Below are positions 27,747 to 37,270 of a stretch of DNA of 64,000 bases, piece by piece. The notes beneath the pieces were generated by a model. It was not told the origin of the DNA and ran no database searches. It was given only the letters and a program-made list of their open reading frames with translations. Position 1 is the stretch's first letter. Each line of letters starts with the position of its first letter. Position numbers and translations under genes: made by a program. The stretch comes from Nostoc flagelliforme FACHB-838 (GTDB taxonomy: Bacteria; Cyanobacteriota; Cyanobacteriia; Cyanobacteriales; Nostocaceae): contig NZ_JACJSI010000004.1 of assembly GCF_014698065.1 (NCBI RefSeq), positions 62,001 to 126,000 of the forward strand, read 5' to 3'.

Positions 27747-29155
27747 TTAAATTTAACCCGTGCATCAAGACCTAATGAGCGAAGCTTTTTCGTTAGTGTT
27801 TCTGCTTGTGCGCGATCGCTAAATGCTCCAGCATTCACATAATCCCCTAGATTGGATTGCTCTGTGATAGCGTTGGGTATATATTGTTGCACTCTGCTCA
27901 GAGTATCATTATTGGAAATTGGAATTATTACTCTGTAAGGGTTATTAGCAACTAATGTATTGCCATTGGGAACAGGTACTACATCATCATTTGTAGGAGG
28001 TAATACATAGCGAGTATTCTCAATATAATTGCCCCCAGTTGAGCTATTCAACCCTAAAGCTTCCCAAGTTTGCCGATCTACATTTCCAGTAGAATTCAAT
28101 CGAGAAGATTGCTGGAATGCAATTACAGATTGTGTGGTGTAATCGTTGAAAAAGCCATCAGGATTGGTATTAGAGAAACCTAATTGCCACAAACGCTCTT
28201 GAACTAATCTGACATTCTCTCCCTGATCGCCTACAGTTAGATAATCTCTGCCTGATTGTTGAGTACCACCTGTGGAGGCTCTACGCACTGAGTCCAAAAC
28301 TTGAGCATTGGCAATGCCATCAACAGGTAAGCCATAATTTCGCTGGAATGCCATTACAGCTTCTCTAGTCATTGGGCCAATATTCCCAGTGGCATCAGCA
28401 TTTAAATAACCTAGCTGCCGCAAACGTACTTGTAGTTCTCTCACTTGTTGAGTAGAGAGACGGGAGCTAACTGAAGTGGGAGAGGAACCCATTAATGCAT
28501 TCCAAGTTTGTCGATTCACAATCCCGGTAGCGGGTATGCGATAATTTCGCTGGAACGCAATTACAGCATCTTTAGTAATTCGTCCAAAATTTCCAGTGGG
28601 ATTAGTATCAAAGTAGCCTAACTGCCGTAGACGCTGTTGCAATCTGGTGACGGCTGCACCAGTTTTGCCTTGAGAAAGAGTAGGGTATTGGCCAACAGGC
28701 GATGCCTGCGGCGAAGTGCGCCCACGCAATGCGCCAGTGCTATTAGAAGTTATACCTTGACATGTTCGTTGCAAGGCTCGTTGAGTACTAGCACCTACGA
28801 CTCCATCAGCATTTATTCTATTGGCTTGCTGGAATTTGATCACAGCATTTTGAGTCAAGCTAGCAAACTTACCTGTCACTGGCCCGTTAAAGTAGCCTAA
28901 CTTTTTTAAACACCTCTGGTTTCTGCTAACTTCAGGCCCATTACTTCCTACTTTCTGAAGTGCTAAAGCTTGCCCAGCTATACTCAGAAGCCCTGTGATC
29001 AGTGCCAGAGACAGAAGACGCATCGCCGTACCGCTAGATAACTTTTTCCAATTCAAAAATTTGAAATCAGCTACGGTAGGAACAACCTTGATACTTTCGG
29101 ATGTCTCGCAGACTGAGGCGAGCTTGGTTAAATAGCTATCTACCCCTGTTTTCAC
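27743..29155 (-). CDS. Peptidoglycan-binding protein with four PG-binding domains and a SPOR-like end
   Basis: A 470-residue envelope protein. An uncharged segment near residues 44-66 (LLSLALITGLLSIAGQALA) is a signal anchor or late signal peptide. Four PG_binding_1 repeats follow, each with LRQLGYF(N/D)...TGNFG-type and AVIAFQR(N)-type halves, near residues 75-130, 160-215, 232-285 and 305-352. The C-terminus (about 395-470) resembles a SPOR domain (DYVNAGAFSDRAQAETLTKKLR). It probably anchors to or senses cell wall. The long N-terminal lead before the hydrophobic segment is unusual; a later start is possible. Confidence 0.85.
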   Translation of the reverse strand: MKTGVDSYLTKLASVCETSESIKVVPTVADFKFLNWKKLSSGTAMRLLSLALITGLLSIAGQALALQKVGSNGPEVSRNQRCLKKLGYFNGPVTGKFASLTQNAVIKFQQANRINADGVVGASTQRALQRTCQGITSNSTGALRGRTSPQASPVGQYPTLSQGKTGAAVTRLQQRLRQLGYFDTNPTGNFGRITKDAVIAFQRNYRIPATGIVNRQTWNALMGSSPTSVSSRLSTQQVRELQVRLRQLGYLNADATGNIGPMTREAVMAFQRNYGLPVDGIANAQVLDSVRRASTGGTQQSGRDYLTVGDQGENVRLVQERLWQLGFSNTNPDGFFNDYTTQSVIAFQQSSRLNSTGNVDRQTWEALGLNSSTGGNYIENTRYVLPPTNDDVVPVPNGNTLVANNPYRVIIPISNNDTLSRVQQYIPNAITEQSNLGDYVNAGAFSDRAQAETLTKKLRSLGLDARVKFN

Positions 29156-29415
29156 TTGCTTTGTTCAAGTTGTTATGGCTATAAGAAAGTATACCACTTT
29201 CTCTGTGTGATAAAGAATTGTCGTATGATTCTTTACAAGTAATTGACCTAGCCCTAATAGTAAAGGGAATTGGGGACTGGGGAAGATTAATACCCAGTAC
29301 CTTTGACTGTGATGGGTTTTTGGCTATAAAAGTTGTAAATTTAGGGACATTTTATCAAGAAAATAACGGGTGCTAGCTATTAGCAGCCTGCGTTGCATCT
29401 CGATTGTTATTGTTC

Positions 29416-29961
29416 TTACTGTGGTTGTTCTGTATTTTCTGGTTTTTCAGGTTGTTTTTCATCAACTTTTTCAGTATTACCTGCTTTTACCCAACCTTCT
29501 TGTTCACTACCTTCCAAACGAATCTTTTGCCAGGCTTTATCTTCGCTTTCTTCCAGGATAATAATTTTTTGATTAAAACCTACCCCACCAATACGTTCAG
29601 CTTCTTGATTTGGTTTTGCTCGTAAACTCAAGCCTTCAGCCCAATTAACACGTCCTCGATAAGCTCCCGATGGTAATGGCTTTGTTGATGGGGTAGCTTT
29701 AGGCGATACTGTCGGATTAGAGGTTGAGCTTGGAGAAGATTTAGTATTTGTCCCAGGTGTAAGGGTGGGTTTAGCTCCTCCAGGCTCGGTTGCTTTTGGA
29801 GCTTGAGCTTTCACCGAGGGGCTATCATTGGAATAAATGGGTTTGGCAGGGGGTATGCCAGTACGATTCATGAAATAGAGTGCAATTGCAGCGCCGCCAC
29901 CTATTAACACAGCGATCGCTAAGAAAAACCCCAGTATAAACTTTGTTAAGCCAGACAACAT
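29416..29961 (-). CDS. Membrane-anchored SH3b-domain protein
   Basis: About 181 residues. One N-terminal helix (FILGFFLAIAVLIGGGAAIALYF) is followed by a long Pro/Thr/Ser-rich linker (about residues 45-100). A bacterial SH3 domain covers about 105-165 (GRVNWAEGLSLRAKPNQEA, then WQKIRLEGSEQEGWV), and the tail is Glu/Pro-rich. SH3b domains often bind cell-wall peptides. A start nine codons upstream is possible, but the ATG at MLSGLTK places the helix normally. The gene is preceded by a dispersed inverted-repeat element. Confidence 0.8.
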   Translation of the reverse strand: MLSGLTKFILGFFLAIAVLIGGGAAIALYFMNRTGIPPAKPIYSNDSPSVKAQAPKATEPGGAKPTLTPGTNTKSSPSSTSNPTVSPKATPSTKPLPSGAYRGRVNWAEGLSLRAKPNQEAERIGGVGFNQKIIILEESEDKAWQKIRLEGSEQEGWVKAGNTEKVDEKQPEKPENTEQPQ

Positions 29962-29989
29962 AATTAAAACCTGATTATCAAGAGTCAAA

Positions 29990-30149
29990 CAATTTTGGAT
30001 TTTAGATTTGCGATAGCAACGAACGAGCGTATTTTAGTTCGACTACACCCACTCCTGGGTTGCAGCTTGGGGATTTTAAATTTGTTCCGCACAGAAGTGG
30101 AGGGGTTTGAACCAAAAAACCAATTCTATTATCCAAAATCTAAAATTGG
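29990..30149. repeat. Inverted-repeat element of about 160 bases
   Basis: The left arm CAATTTTGGATTTTAGAT (29990-30007) faces the right arm ATCCAAAATCTAAAATTG (30131-30148), about 16 of 18 positions pairing. Each arm is itself a near tandem of TTTTGGA/TTTTAGA. The rightward reading frame that crosses it is repeat-derived and is not called as a gene. Confidence 0.5.
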
Positions 30150-30364
30150 CACAGTTAAGGGTGAAGGAGAACCAGTCATCTCCGTATTTTCCCCATTGAG
30201 AGGAGTAGCGTTAAACTGGCTCTCTAGGGTTACGAGTAGAGAAGCAAGTAACCCATTGTGTATAAGAAATCAATAGTCCATAATAATTCATCATTAACTA
30301 TTGAATATGGATTTTTGACTAACTAATTATTGTAGCTACTGCTGAATAGACATCAACCGAATTT

Positions 30365-30428
30365 AAATATGCGTTATTCATAACCCTTATAGAGACGTAG
30401 CACTGCTACGTCTCTACTTTGTCTAATG
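30365..30428. repeat. Dispersed hairpin repeat, copy 1
   Basis: The palindrome TAGAGACGTAGCA/TGCTACGTCTCTA (13-base stem, 30390-30416) is preceded by AAATATGCGTTAT. A second copy with the same flank lies at 55551-55612. Here it follows ycf46, so it may also serve as its transcript end. Confidence 0.6.
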
Positions 30429-30431
30429 CGT

Positions 30432-31943
30432 TCACGTACTGCGCCGGAGGCGATCGCTCAAAGGACTGTGTTTAGATGCTAAACGCGCTCTCCCAGCAGC
30501 AGCCCATTCTTGGAGTTGCTGAATTTGCTCTACAGCAGTTCGCGCCAAGGGGATGATCTGACTGGCTGCTTCTAAAATGTCGTCATTAGCAAAGTCTCGA
30601 TTTTGGCTAAATCCAATGTGCATCGCTTCAATTAAAGTTTGCTCAATCTCCGCCCCAGAAAAATCGGGTGTCTCATAAGCTAATCTGTCGATGTCATAAC
30701 TTTTCAAGTTATGGGGGCGCAGTCGGGATAAATGAACATCATAAATTGCTTTTCTCTCTTCTTGGGTGGGCAAACCCACAAAGAAAATTTCATCAAATCG
30801 CCCCTTACGAAGCATTTCTGGCGGTAAGGCTTGGATGTCGTTGGCGGTGGCAACGACAAACACGGGTGAGGTTTTTTCGGCTAGCCAGTTAATAAAAGTG
30901 CCAAACACACGGCTGGCTGTTCCTGCATCACCTTTGCTACCAAGTCCGGCAAAGGCTTTATCTATTTCATCAATCCACAAAATACAGGGAGCAAGGGCTT
31001 CAGCTACTTGGATCATTTGCCGAGTGCGAGATTCTGATTCACCCACCAAACCACCAAATAACCTTCCTACATCCAGACGTAGCAAGGGTAAATGCCAGTG
31101 ATGAGCGATCGCTTTTGCTGTTAACGATTTACCGGTTCCCTGAATACCCACCAACATTAAACCACGGGGGTGCGGTAATCCGTACTGTCGCGCCTTATCA
31201 GTAAATGAGCCTCCTCGACGAATCAGCCAGTCTTTCAAGTTATCCAGTCCGCCGATATCAGAAATTTGCTCAGTGGCGGGGTAGAAGTCCAGGATTTGAG
31301 TTTGGCGAATAGTTTGGCGCTTTTCTTCCAAAACGAGATCCACGTCTTCTGGTCGCAATTCTCCGTGGGTAGCGATCGCCTTTGCTAACACCCGGCGAAT
31401 CCGTTCCATCGAAAGCCCTTGACAAGAGCGCACTAAGTTATCTAAAACTTTGCCAGAAAGTGAGTTACCAGTACTTTGTAGCAAGCGTTCCACCTCAGTT
31501 TTAATTTCTGGAGCGGCGGGTAAGGGAAACTCCACGACTGTCAACACTTCGGTCAAATCGTCAGGGATGGCGATGCGGGGCGACAGTAGTACAATATTTT
31601 TTGGTTGCGATTTGAGAAGTCGGGCAAGGTTGCGGAGTTTGCGAGCGATCGCTACATCATCTAAAAAGCGATGATAATCTCGTAAAATCAAGACCGCAGG
31701 TGCGGAAGCTGGTAATTTTTCGACAAATTCTAAAGCTTGCAACGGGTTACGCCGCCCAAACCCAACATCATTGGGGTTTCCTTGGTAGCCATCGACAAAA
31801 TCCCAAGTATACACTGGGCGATTACCCTGGTTGGTTGCTTCTTCCCTGATAGCTGCTTCTACCCGTTCTTCTTCATAAGTGGGAATATAAATTAAGGGGT
31901 AACGGGCACGTAGCAGCAGTTTAAACTCTTCACGAAAGTTCAT
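30432..31943 (-). CDS. ycf46: Ycf46-type AAA+ ATPase
   Basis: A 503-residue protein conserved in cyanobacteria and some plastids. The N-terminal half (about 1-215) is a degenerate AAA-like region ([31 protein letters not shown]). The C-terminal half is a canonical AAA+ module: Walker A GIQGTGKS at 266-273, Walker [12 protein letters not shown] from 321, then sensor 1 VVATANDI and arginine-finger region [13 protein letters not shown] role in inorganic carbon use has been reported for Ycf46 in Synechocystis; the mechanism is not known. It is followed by a hairpin repeat. Confidence 0.92.
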   Translation of the reverse strand: MNFREEFKLLLRARYPLIYIPTYEEERVEAAIREEATNQGNRPVYTWDFVDGYQGNPNDVGFGRRNPLQALEFVEKLPASAPAVLILRDYHRFLDDVAIARKLRNLARLLKSQPKNIVLLSPRIAIPDDLTEVLTVVEFPLPAAPEIKTEVERLLQSTGNSLSGKVLDNLVRSCQGLSMERIRRVLAKAIATHGELRPEDVDLVLEEKRQTIRQTQILDFYPATEQISDIGGLDNLKDWLIRRGGSFTDKARQYGLPHPRGLMLVGIQGTGKSLTAKAIAHHWHLPLLRLDVGRLFGGLVGESESRTRQMIQVAEALAPCILWIDEIDKAFAGLGSKGDAGTASRVFGTFINWLAEKTSPVFVVATANDIQALPPEMLRKGRFDEIFFVGLPTQEERKAIYDVHLSRLRPHNLKSYDIDRLAYETPDFSGAEIEQTLIEAMHIGFSQNRDFANDDILEAASQIIPLARTAVEQIQQLQEWAAAGRARLASKHSPLSDRLRRST

Positions 31944-32109
31944 ATATAGCTGTGGTTATTAGTTCTTCTCTCATTGTTCAGGTTTGTATCACCTCTCACA
32001 ACTAAAAAACCAACATCAACCAAGTTCATAGCGGTTGCGAGTGCGATCGCTCTATGTGAGATATTTTTTAAAGGTGAGCGCTTTTTTACAGCAGAAATCA
32101 TGTATTTGA

Positions 32110-32153
32110 ACCACACGGTAGGAGCGCAAGGTCTTGCGCTCCTACCGTGTGGT
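32110..32153. repeat. Perfect 21-base hairpin
   Basis: ACCACACGGTAGGAGCGCAAG (32110-32130) is the exact reverse complement of 32133-32153, with only two bases between. It lies in the gap upstream of ycf46 and downstream of the DUF177 gene. No T-run follows on either side, so it is a repeat or cruciform rather than a textbook terminator. Confidence 0.75.
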
Positions 32154-32183
32154 CTATTCACCTGAAAATAGCTGTAAACTAGA

Positions 32184-32210
32184 AACCCGACTTCTTCAAG
32201 AAATCGGGTT
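32184..32210. repeat. Second hairpin, AACCCGA type
   Basis: AACCCGACTTCTT pairs with AAGAAATCGGGTT with one mismatch. It sits 31 bases from the perfect 21-base hairpin, so the two form a tandem pair of unrelated stems after the DUF177 gene. Sequences of this AACCCGA-TTCTT type are common in Nostoc intergenic DNA. Confidence 0.55.
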
Positions 32211-32256
32211 CTATATAAATCTCATAAATTAACTGAGTAAAGTACTAAATACGTTA

Positions 32257-32775
32257 CTAGCCTGGAAGTTGCTTTTTCAGTGCTTCCAGAGAAGCCCAAC
32301 GGTGATCGACTGGAGTTGCAGGACTATCAGAACTATCAACTGTATTACTTACAGAAATACCTGGACAATTGCGATCGCACAGCTGGCGCAGGGGTACTGC
32401 CAAGCACATCTGCTCATACAGCCATTCGTTAGGATAAAAATAACCATCGGGCGGTAAGCTTTCAAGCAATTCTTCCATAACCACTTCCCTTTCTAAGGGC
32501 AAGTCATTTTGCTGATTTGCAGTTTCGTCTAACCAGATGATTTCCTTAGTATCAAGCCCTAAACGTCGATTGTATTGCTGCAAACAGCGGTTGCAGGTAC
32601 AAGTAATAATTGTTTCTGCCTGACCGGAAACTTCCAAGTAATTGCCATGATGCTGCACGCGCAGATGACCGCGAACTGGTGTCAACGTTTCCAGACCAGG
32701 CAGAAATTCATTAACCTGAACTTCCTCTGTCCGCTCCGATGCTCTAATTAGCTGCGGAATATAAATTGCGTCCAT
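32257..32775 (-). CDS. DUF177 (YceD) family protein
   Basis: A 172-residue cytoplasmic protein. It has the DUF177 core: LRVQHHGNYLEVSGQAETIITCTCNRCLQ, with a possible metal-binding CTCNRC, then a second cysteine area LCDRNCPG. The family is linked to 23S rRNA/ribosome maturation in bacteria and chloroplasts. In many bacteria it precedes rpmF; here it is last in a leftward cluster with rpmH, rnpA, yidC and khpB, which fits a ribosome and membrane biogenesis theme. Confidence 0.82.
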   Translation of the reverse strand: MDAIYIPQLIRASERTEEVQVNEFLPGLETLTPVRGHLRVQHHGNYLEVSGQAETIITCTCNRCLQQYNRRLGLDTKEIIWLDETANQQNDLPLEREVVMEELLESLPPDGYFYPNEWLYEQMCLAVPLRQLCDRNCPGISVSNTVDSSDSPATPVDHRWASLEALKKQLPG

Positions 32776-32956
32776 AGGATTTGTGAGACATCCTCACTAA
32801 AATTTATCTTGATTATCAGCAATTAATTATACTGATATTACATCTTTACTTTATCTCTTAAAAACAAGAGAAATTTTGAAATTATATGGTTATGAGTTTT
32901 CAATTAACTCCAAACTCATAACTCCTAACGTACAAACGCGATTAATCGCCTCTCTC

Positions 32957-33484
32957 CTAACTCCCAACTCCTTCCAACGAAGTTGGACGAACAACCAAAT
33001 GACGATGCGGTTCTTTTCCACGACTAAAGGTTTCTAAATCTCCAAACTCCTTCAAGAAGGTATGAACTTGACGCCGTTCAGCAGAACTAAGAGATTTGAT
33101 TTCCACTTCTCTACCAGAAAAGCGCACTTCATCGGCTGCTGCTTCTGCTAATGCGCGAATTTCTGCTTCTCTTTTGACTCGGTAGCCATTTAACTCAATA
33201 GTGTAAGAGGCTTGTTCTTCTGGTGGTTGGCTTAGGTTTAAAACCGAATTTGCCAGATACTGAATTGCATCTAATACAGAACCGTCAGCACCAATTAATA
33301 TTTGGATTTGTTCTGATGTCAAATTGGTTTGGTCAATTGTCAACCAGTAGTTATCTGGTTCTGGGGAATCGCCCTCTTGAGATTGAGAAGTTTCTAAATT
33401 ACCCTGAATCTCAGCAGGTATTCCAGTGAGCTCTAGCAGTGTTTTTAACCACTCCTGACCTCGCTGCATCAGAATGTTGCTCAT
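32957..33484 (-). CDS. khpB: KhpB/Jag RNA-binding protein (KH and R3H domains)
   Basis: A 175-residue cytoplasmic RNA-binding protein. A KH-like domain with the [14 protein letters not shown] loop spans about residues 45-100. The R3H domain covers about 105-170 ([21 protein letters not shown], then [14 protein letters not shown] and [10 protein letters not shown]). The N-terminal Jag domain of Firmicutes is reduced. Its start overlaps the yidC stop by four bases, the conserved yidC-jag arrangement. Confidence 0.88.
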   Translation of the reverse strand: MSNILMQRGQEWLKTLLELTGIPAEIQGNLETSQSQEGDSPEPDNYWLTIDQTNLTSEQIQILIGADGSVLDAIQYLANSVLNLSQPPEEQASYTIELNGYRVKREAEIRALAEAAADEVRFSGREVEIKSLSSAERRQVHTFLKEFGDLETFSRGKEPHRHLVVRPTSLEGVGS

Positions 33485-34632
33485 GATCCCCCTGCTGCTT
33501 TTTTCTTAGCACTTTTTGGTTCAAAGGGCAGTGCCTTTTGTTCTGTGACTGCTGCTTCTTTCTCCTGGGTGGCTACGATTTTTTGCAGTTCTTCTGGTAG
33601 AGGTTCGCGGGAAAGAAGATAAGTTTGTGCGGTTTGGAAAATATTACCAATCACCATATACATCAGCACCCCAGCTGGTAGGGGAAAGAACAAGAACATC
33701 CCAGAAAAGATAACGGGGGTGATTTTGTTAACTGTATCTTGCTGCGGATTGCCACCACTGGAATTTTGCCCAGAAAGCAGTTGGCTAACATAAAGGCTGA
33801 TTCCAAAGAAGACGATCATAGCGACAATATCCCAGTGGATTGTACCATCTGGATCTTGTGCGCCAACCCTTCCTAAAGCATCAATGAATAAAAAACCTTT
33901 TTCTGCTGCTAGTCCAGGAATTGTTCCTTGAATACTAACTTCTCCAGGTTGCAAGGCTTCTACATTCCCATCTGCATCAATTTTTATCCGATCTTCCCCT
34001 TTGGTGACTTTCCACTCAGGAACTAGCTTATTTTCTGGGTGTTCTGCTAAGAGTACCTGAAATGGTTTGCCCTGAACGGTCTGATATTGGATCTTAGTTT
34101 GTTCTCCCACCGCTAGTTTGTTACCACTAGGAAGGATGGCAGCTACTTTAACGTGTTCTCCATCAGCAATATAAATATTTTGAGGAGCAGTGGCAAAGGC
34201 TTGCGGTTGAATTTGTTCGATTTGTTCTGCAGGAAGAATTTGCAGGTTAACGCTGTAGTTCGCACTTGCAAAAGGCGAACCCCGCAAAGTAGCAAACAGT
34301 GCTAATAAAACCGGCATTTGCACTAGTAATGGAAAACAGCCTGCTAAGGGGTTGCCAAATTCTTTTTGAACATTGACCATTTCCTCCTGCTGCTTTTGCG
34401 GTTCATCCTTATAGCGCTCTTTAATTTCTGCCATCCGCTTCTGCATCAGAGGTTGTACAATTCGCATTTTCCGCATATTGCGAATTGAGCCAGCACTCAG
34501 GGGATAGAGCGCGAAGCGGACTATCAGGGTCAAAGCAACGATCGCTAATCCGTAGCTAGGCACAATACCATAGAAAAAATCTATGATTGGCAGCATCACG
34601 TTGTTCGAGAGAAAGCCGATACCAAAATCCAT
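33481..34632 (-). CDS. yidC: Membrane protein insertase YidC/Oxa1/Alb3
   Basis: A 383-residue insertase for plasma and thylakoid membranes. The first core helix region is [28 protein letters not shown] with the conserved hydrophilic-groove Arg. The cytoplasmic hairpin is rich in charged residues ([20 protein letters not shown]). A loop of about 130 residues between core helices (about 135-260) is longer than in plant Alb3. The last helices contain [17 protein letters not shown]. The C-terminal tail is Lys/Ala-rich. Overlaps khpB. Confidence 0.93.
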   Translation of the reverse strand: MDFGIGFLSNNVMLPIIDFFYGIVPSYGLAIVALTLIVRFALYPLSAGSIRNMRKMRIVQPLMQKRMAEIKERYKDEPQKQQEEMVNVQKEFGNPLAGCFPLLVQMPVLLALFATLRGSPFASANYSVNLQILPAEQIEQIQPQAFATAPQNIYIADGEHVKVAAILPSGNKLAVGEQTKIQYQTVQGKPFQVLLAEHPENKLVPEWKVTKGEDRIKIDADGNVEALQPGEVSIQGTIPGLAAEKGFLFIDALGRVGAQDPDGTIHWDIVAMIVFFGISLYVSQLLSGQNSSGGNPQQDTVNKITPVIFSGMFLFFPLPAGVLMYMVIGNIFQTAQTYLLSREPLPEELQKIVATQEKEAAVTEQKALPFEPKSAKKKAAGGS

Positions 34633-34745
34633 TATTCTGAATTCAACCTGAGGTACTGTAAACTGAATCTAATTTATCTAAATCATCATTTGTCGGCGAC
34701 TATCTTTCGCTACGGATAGCCGCACATTCAAATTAGGCATTGGGC

Positions 34746-34840
34746 ACTTGTACTGAGCGATTTGCCTTGACTTGTGTCGAGCAAAGTCGAGGTAGCGAAG
34801 TCGAAAGGAGCCATTGGCGCAGCCTCTCGTAGAGAAGTAT
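34746..34840. repeat. Dispersed repeat ACTTGTACTGAG...GCAGCCTCTCGTAGAGAAGTA, copy with insert
   Basis: The ends match, in inverse orientation, the sequence at 62932-62978. There the two end blocks are separated by about ten bases; here the gap is about 58 bases, including a GTCGAGCAAAGTCGAGG stretch. It lies between the PH-domain gene and yidC. A leftward reading frame covering it is not real. Confidence 0.55.
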
Positions 34841-34885
34841 TGGGTATAGAGCATTGGTTCTTCTCCCCCTGCTCCCCTGCTCCCA

Positions 34886-35278
34886 TCACTTATTGACAGT
34901 GGCGCTATATTCAGGATTTTTCGCAGCAATTCTTTCGTTGATGTAGTCATAGACTTCCCTAAACTTGGGAATTGCACGCAATTCAAGGCGACTGCCGTTT
35001 TTTAGGGTTAGTACCATATCTCCCCAAAAGCCGATGCCACGGGGAACTTTGACGACTTTGACAATTTCTGAGTAAATTACGTCAGTGCGATCGCGTCCTT
35101 GCCAACCTCCAATCACAGTAATTCGGCGATCGGTGATGCGGAAACGCAGCCACAATGCCCTGACAATTGCCCCAACTGTCAACGGTATGCCGACAACGGT
35201 TAGCCCAATCAGCAGGTTGACAATTAAATCCCCACGATGGGGGCCACCTTCATAATAAACATCTTCACGAATTCCCAT
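34886..35278 (-). CDS. Small membrane PH-domain protein
   Basis: A 130-residue protein with two close hydrophobic segments (about residues 18-45, LIVNLLIGLTVVGIPLTVGAIVRAL) and a bacterial PH domain at about 48-115 (RFRITDRRITVIGGWQGRDRT, VVKVPRGIGFWGDMVLTLKNG). It is placed between rnpA and yidC, a position occupied by similar PH proteins in other cyanobacteria. Its start lies within the end of rnpA (14-base overlap). A role in membrane protein biogenesis is suggested only by context. Confidence 0.78.
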   Translation of the reverse strand: MGIREDVYYEGGPHRGDLIVNLLIGLTVVGIPLTVGAIVRALWLRFRITDRRITVIGGWQGRDRTDVIYSEIVKVVKVPRGIGFWGDMVLTLKNGSRLELRAIPKFREVYDYINERIAAKNPEYSATVNK

Positions 35279-35687
35279 CGAACACCTCAGCTTGTGCCAA
35301 CAACTGCTCTAATTCTTGCAGAAATTGTGGGCTTACGCACTTAGATTCTGCTGCTGTAGGTTTAACAATGAATACTAGCCGCCATCCTGGTGATAATTTT
35401 GGCAGCAAATTATATAAAGCAGAAGTAATTTGCCGTTTGATTCGGTTGCGAACTACTGCCCTTTTGCTGACTTTTGTACTTATAGAAATGCCAATCCGCG
35501 TGCTGGCAAGATGTACTGAGTCATTTGCTTGTATAGCTTGGGTGGCAGTGTCCAAAGGAGGTTTTGGTGAATATAACGGCTTTAAGGCTCTCAGTGTTAG
35601 ATAAGAGCCATTACGCCGAATTCCTTCCCGGAAAACTGCCTGGAAATCCTTTCGGGATTTTAGCCGATTTGCTTTAGGCAAAGCCAC
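35265..35687 (-). CDS. rnpA: Ribonuclease P protein component
   Basis: A 140-residue basic protein that aids the RNase P RNA in trimming tRNA 5' ends. Motifs: LPKANRLKSRKDFQAVFREG at the N-terminus, then the RNR box ISTKVSKRAVVRNRIKRQI and a PGWRLVFIVKP strand. The middle insert (about residues 38-58) is longer than in E. coli. It lies directly downstream of rpmH, the near-universal order. Confidence 0.93.
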   Translation of the reverse strand: MALPKANRLKSRKDFQAVFREGIRRNGSYLTLRALKPLYSPKPPLDTATQAIQANDSVHLASTRIGISISTKVSKRAVVRNRIKRQITSALYNLLPKLSPGWRLVFIVKPTAAESKCVSPQFLQELEQLLAQAEVFDGNS

Positions 35688-35704
35688 AGATGCTTTGATC
35701 TACC

Positions 35705-35839
35705 CTAAACGCTCAAACGGTGACGTCCCTTTTTTCTCCTAGCGCTAATTACGTTTCTGCCGTCTGGTGTCCGCATTCTGGCGCGAAAACCAGAGGTTCT
35801 TTTTCTCTTACGGCTAGTACCGCCCAGTGTTCTTTTCAT
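35705..35839 (-). CDS. rpmH: 50S ribosomal protein L34
   Basis: A 44-residue, very basic protein. It starts [20 protein letters not shown] and continues [20 protein letters not shown], which is L34. A GAGGAG ribosome site precedes the ATG. It heads the leftward rpmH-rnpA-PH-yidC-khpB cluster. Confidence 0.96.
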   Translation of the reverse strand: MKRTLGGTSRKRKRTSGFRARMRTPDGRNVISARRKKGRHRLSV

Positions 35840-35993
35840 ACTGTTCTCCTCTTAGGTGATTTTTATAAAAACTCACAATCTCCAATTGTATCACTTTATT
35901 AGGGAATTGTAAATTGGGCCTTGATAATAGAGAAAGAGGGGAGGAGCGTTGAGTTACTAGTTATTATCCCTCCCCAGTCTCCAGTCCCCACTC

Positions 35994-36506
35994 TTAGTTA
36001 ATGCTCAAAATCCATGTTCCCATGTAGCGCAGTAGTGGCACATCGCCAGGAGAAAGCACTTGACAGTTAAAATAGTAAACTCCGCCGAAGGCTGGGTTTT
36101 TCACGTTAGATAAGACTACCTCAACTGCACTACCTGCCGGTACTGGCTCTTCGGGAAAAATATTAATTAGCTTACCTTCTTTGTCCCACTTCACCTCAGA
36201 AAGCGGAACTGCTTTGCCTTTGACTCGGACTTCAATGTTTTTCTGGTCAAAAGTTCCTTTGTAATAATCAGGGTAGGTAATGGCAAATTGACCAACTGCT
36301 AATTTCATTCTTTTGGCTGGAATCCTTAATATGTATCGATCCCAACCATTAGCTTGTCCACCAAAATCTAACCTAAAGGGCAGCTGATTTTCGGCTTTGA
36401 CACCGCTAAACAGCGTAAATCCAGGTAAACTTTGTGCCCAAGTCAGGGCTGGTAATCCAGTAACCAAAAAGCTAGTCACGGCTAAAGCAGAAAGTAAACG
36501 TCGCAT
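35994..36506 (-). CDS. DUF2808 family secreted protein
   Basis: A 170-residue protein with a cleavable signal peptide (residues 1-24, ending TWAQ). The mature part matches the cyanobacterial DUF2808 family: YILRIPAKRMKLAVGQFAI, a PDYYKGTFDQKNIEVRVKGK stretch, and a PVPAGSAVEVVLSNVKNP segment. It is predicted to be periplasmic or extracellular; function unknown. It lies upstream of nothing obvious and is separated from rpmH by about 150 bases. Confidence 0.8.
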   Translation of the reverse strand: MRRLLSALAVTSFLVTGLPALTWAQSLPGFTLFSGVKAENQLPFRLDFGGQANGWDRYILRIPAKRMKLAVGQFAITYPDYYKGTFDQKNIEVRVKGKAVPLSEVKWDKEGKLINIFPEEPVPAGSAVEVVLSNVKNPAFGGVYYFNCQVLSPGDVPLLRYMGTWILSIN

Positions 36507-37270
36507 AATCAGGCTTCCTCTACCAAAATATAAATCTGTTATCTAAAATAACTGTGTGTTAGTATTCTCTACTAAACTTTATTACTGACTTCCTGACAAT
36601 GGACGCTTAATTGCCATCAAAAGTGCCATCAGTCCTGAATTTTACCTGACAGTAAGATTACTTAGTAATAAATTTAATGCGTAGCCTTAAATTTACTTGA
36701 TTACCCTTGTAGAGTCCTGAATTGGAGTACTAAATTGGTCAAATTTGAAGTAGATAGAAACACAGTCGGGATTAGATTGTATTGCCAAATATGTATAAGT
36801 GTATCTAAATTTGATGATTTTGTTATAAAAATTGAGCCGCACCCTCAGCGATCGCCAGTTAAGTTGGGCTAAATTGATTAAAATAAGTTGGAATCGAAGT
36901 CGTAATCATTAAAATTTGATTTGGAAATTATAAAGCTTTCAAAATTTGGTCAATATTACTCTATAAGAAAGGAATACCAAAATTTCTCAATCCCGAAAAC
37001 AAGCTGAAGATAAAGATGCAAAATTTGGGAATCGACATAGGATGTGCAATACGTAACCCTGTTTGCAACTATCTTAAAATATGACATCTGCGAACGGCAA
37101 AGTCAGGCTTTGCGTGGACAGCTAACAGTGGGAGAGAAAAGTTTCAAGGTTCAATCTACAAGTAAAAGTCATGGCTGATTTTGCCGCCTAAGTACTATAG
37201 AGTGCGGAATACTCTCATCTAGACAATCGCTTACTTGGCAGAGATTAGGTATTTATCTTCAGGAGATTTC
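36507..37270. other. Long intergenic region before pntA
   Basis: About 760 AT-rich bases with no convincing reading frame. It contains one HIP1 site near 36849. The last 36 bases before the pntA ATG are open in frame but lie ahead of the ribosome site. The divergent promoters of the DUF2808 gene and the pnt operon should be here. I found no RNA gene. Confidence 0.4.

Noticed and set aside
29995-30276. 93-codon rightward frame
   Set aside because: It is encoded by the inverted-repeat element at 29990-30149 and its flank; composition is repeat-driven.
31940-32165. Two overlapping frames on opposite strands upstream of ycf46
   Set aside because: Both run through the perfect 21-base hairpin and have no ribosome site or conserved features.
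34678-34986. 102-codon leftward frame between yidC and the PH-domain gene
   Set aside because: It overlaps the real PH-domain gene in another frame and covers the dispersed repeat.
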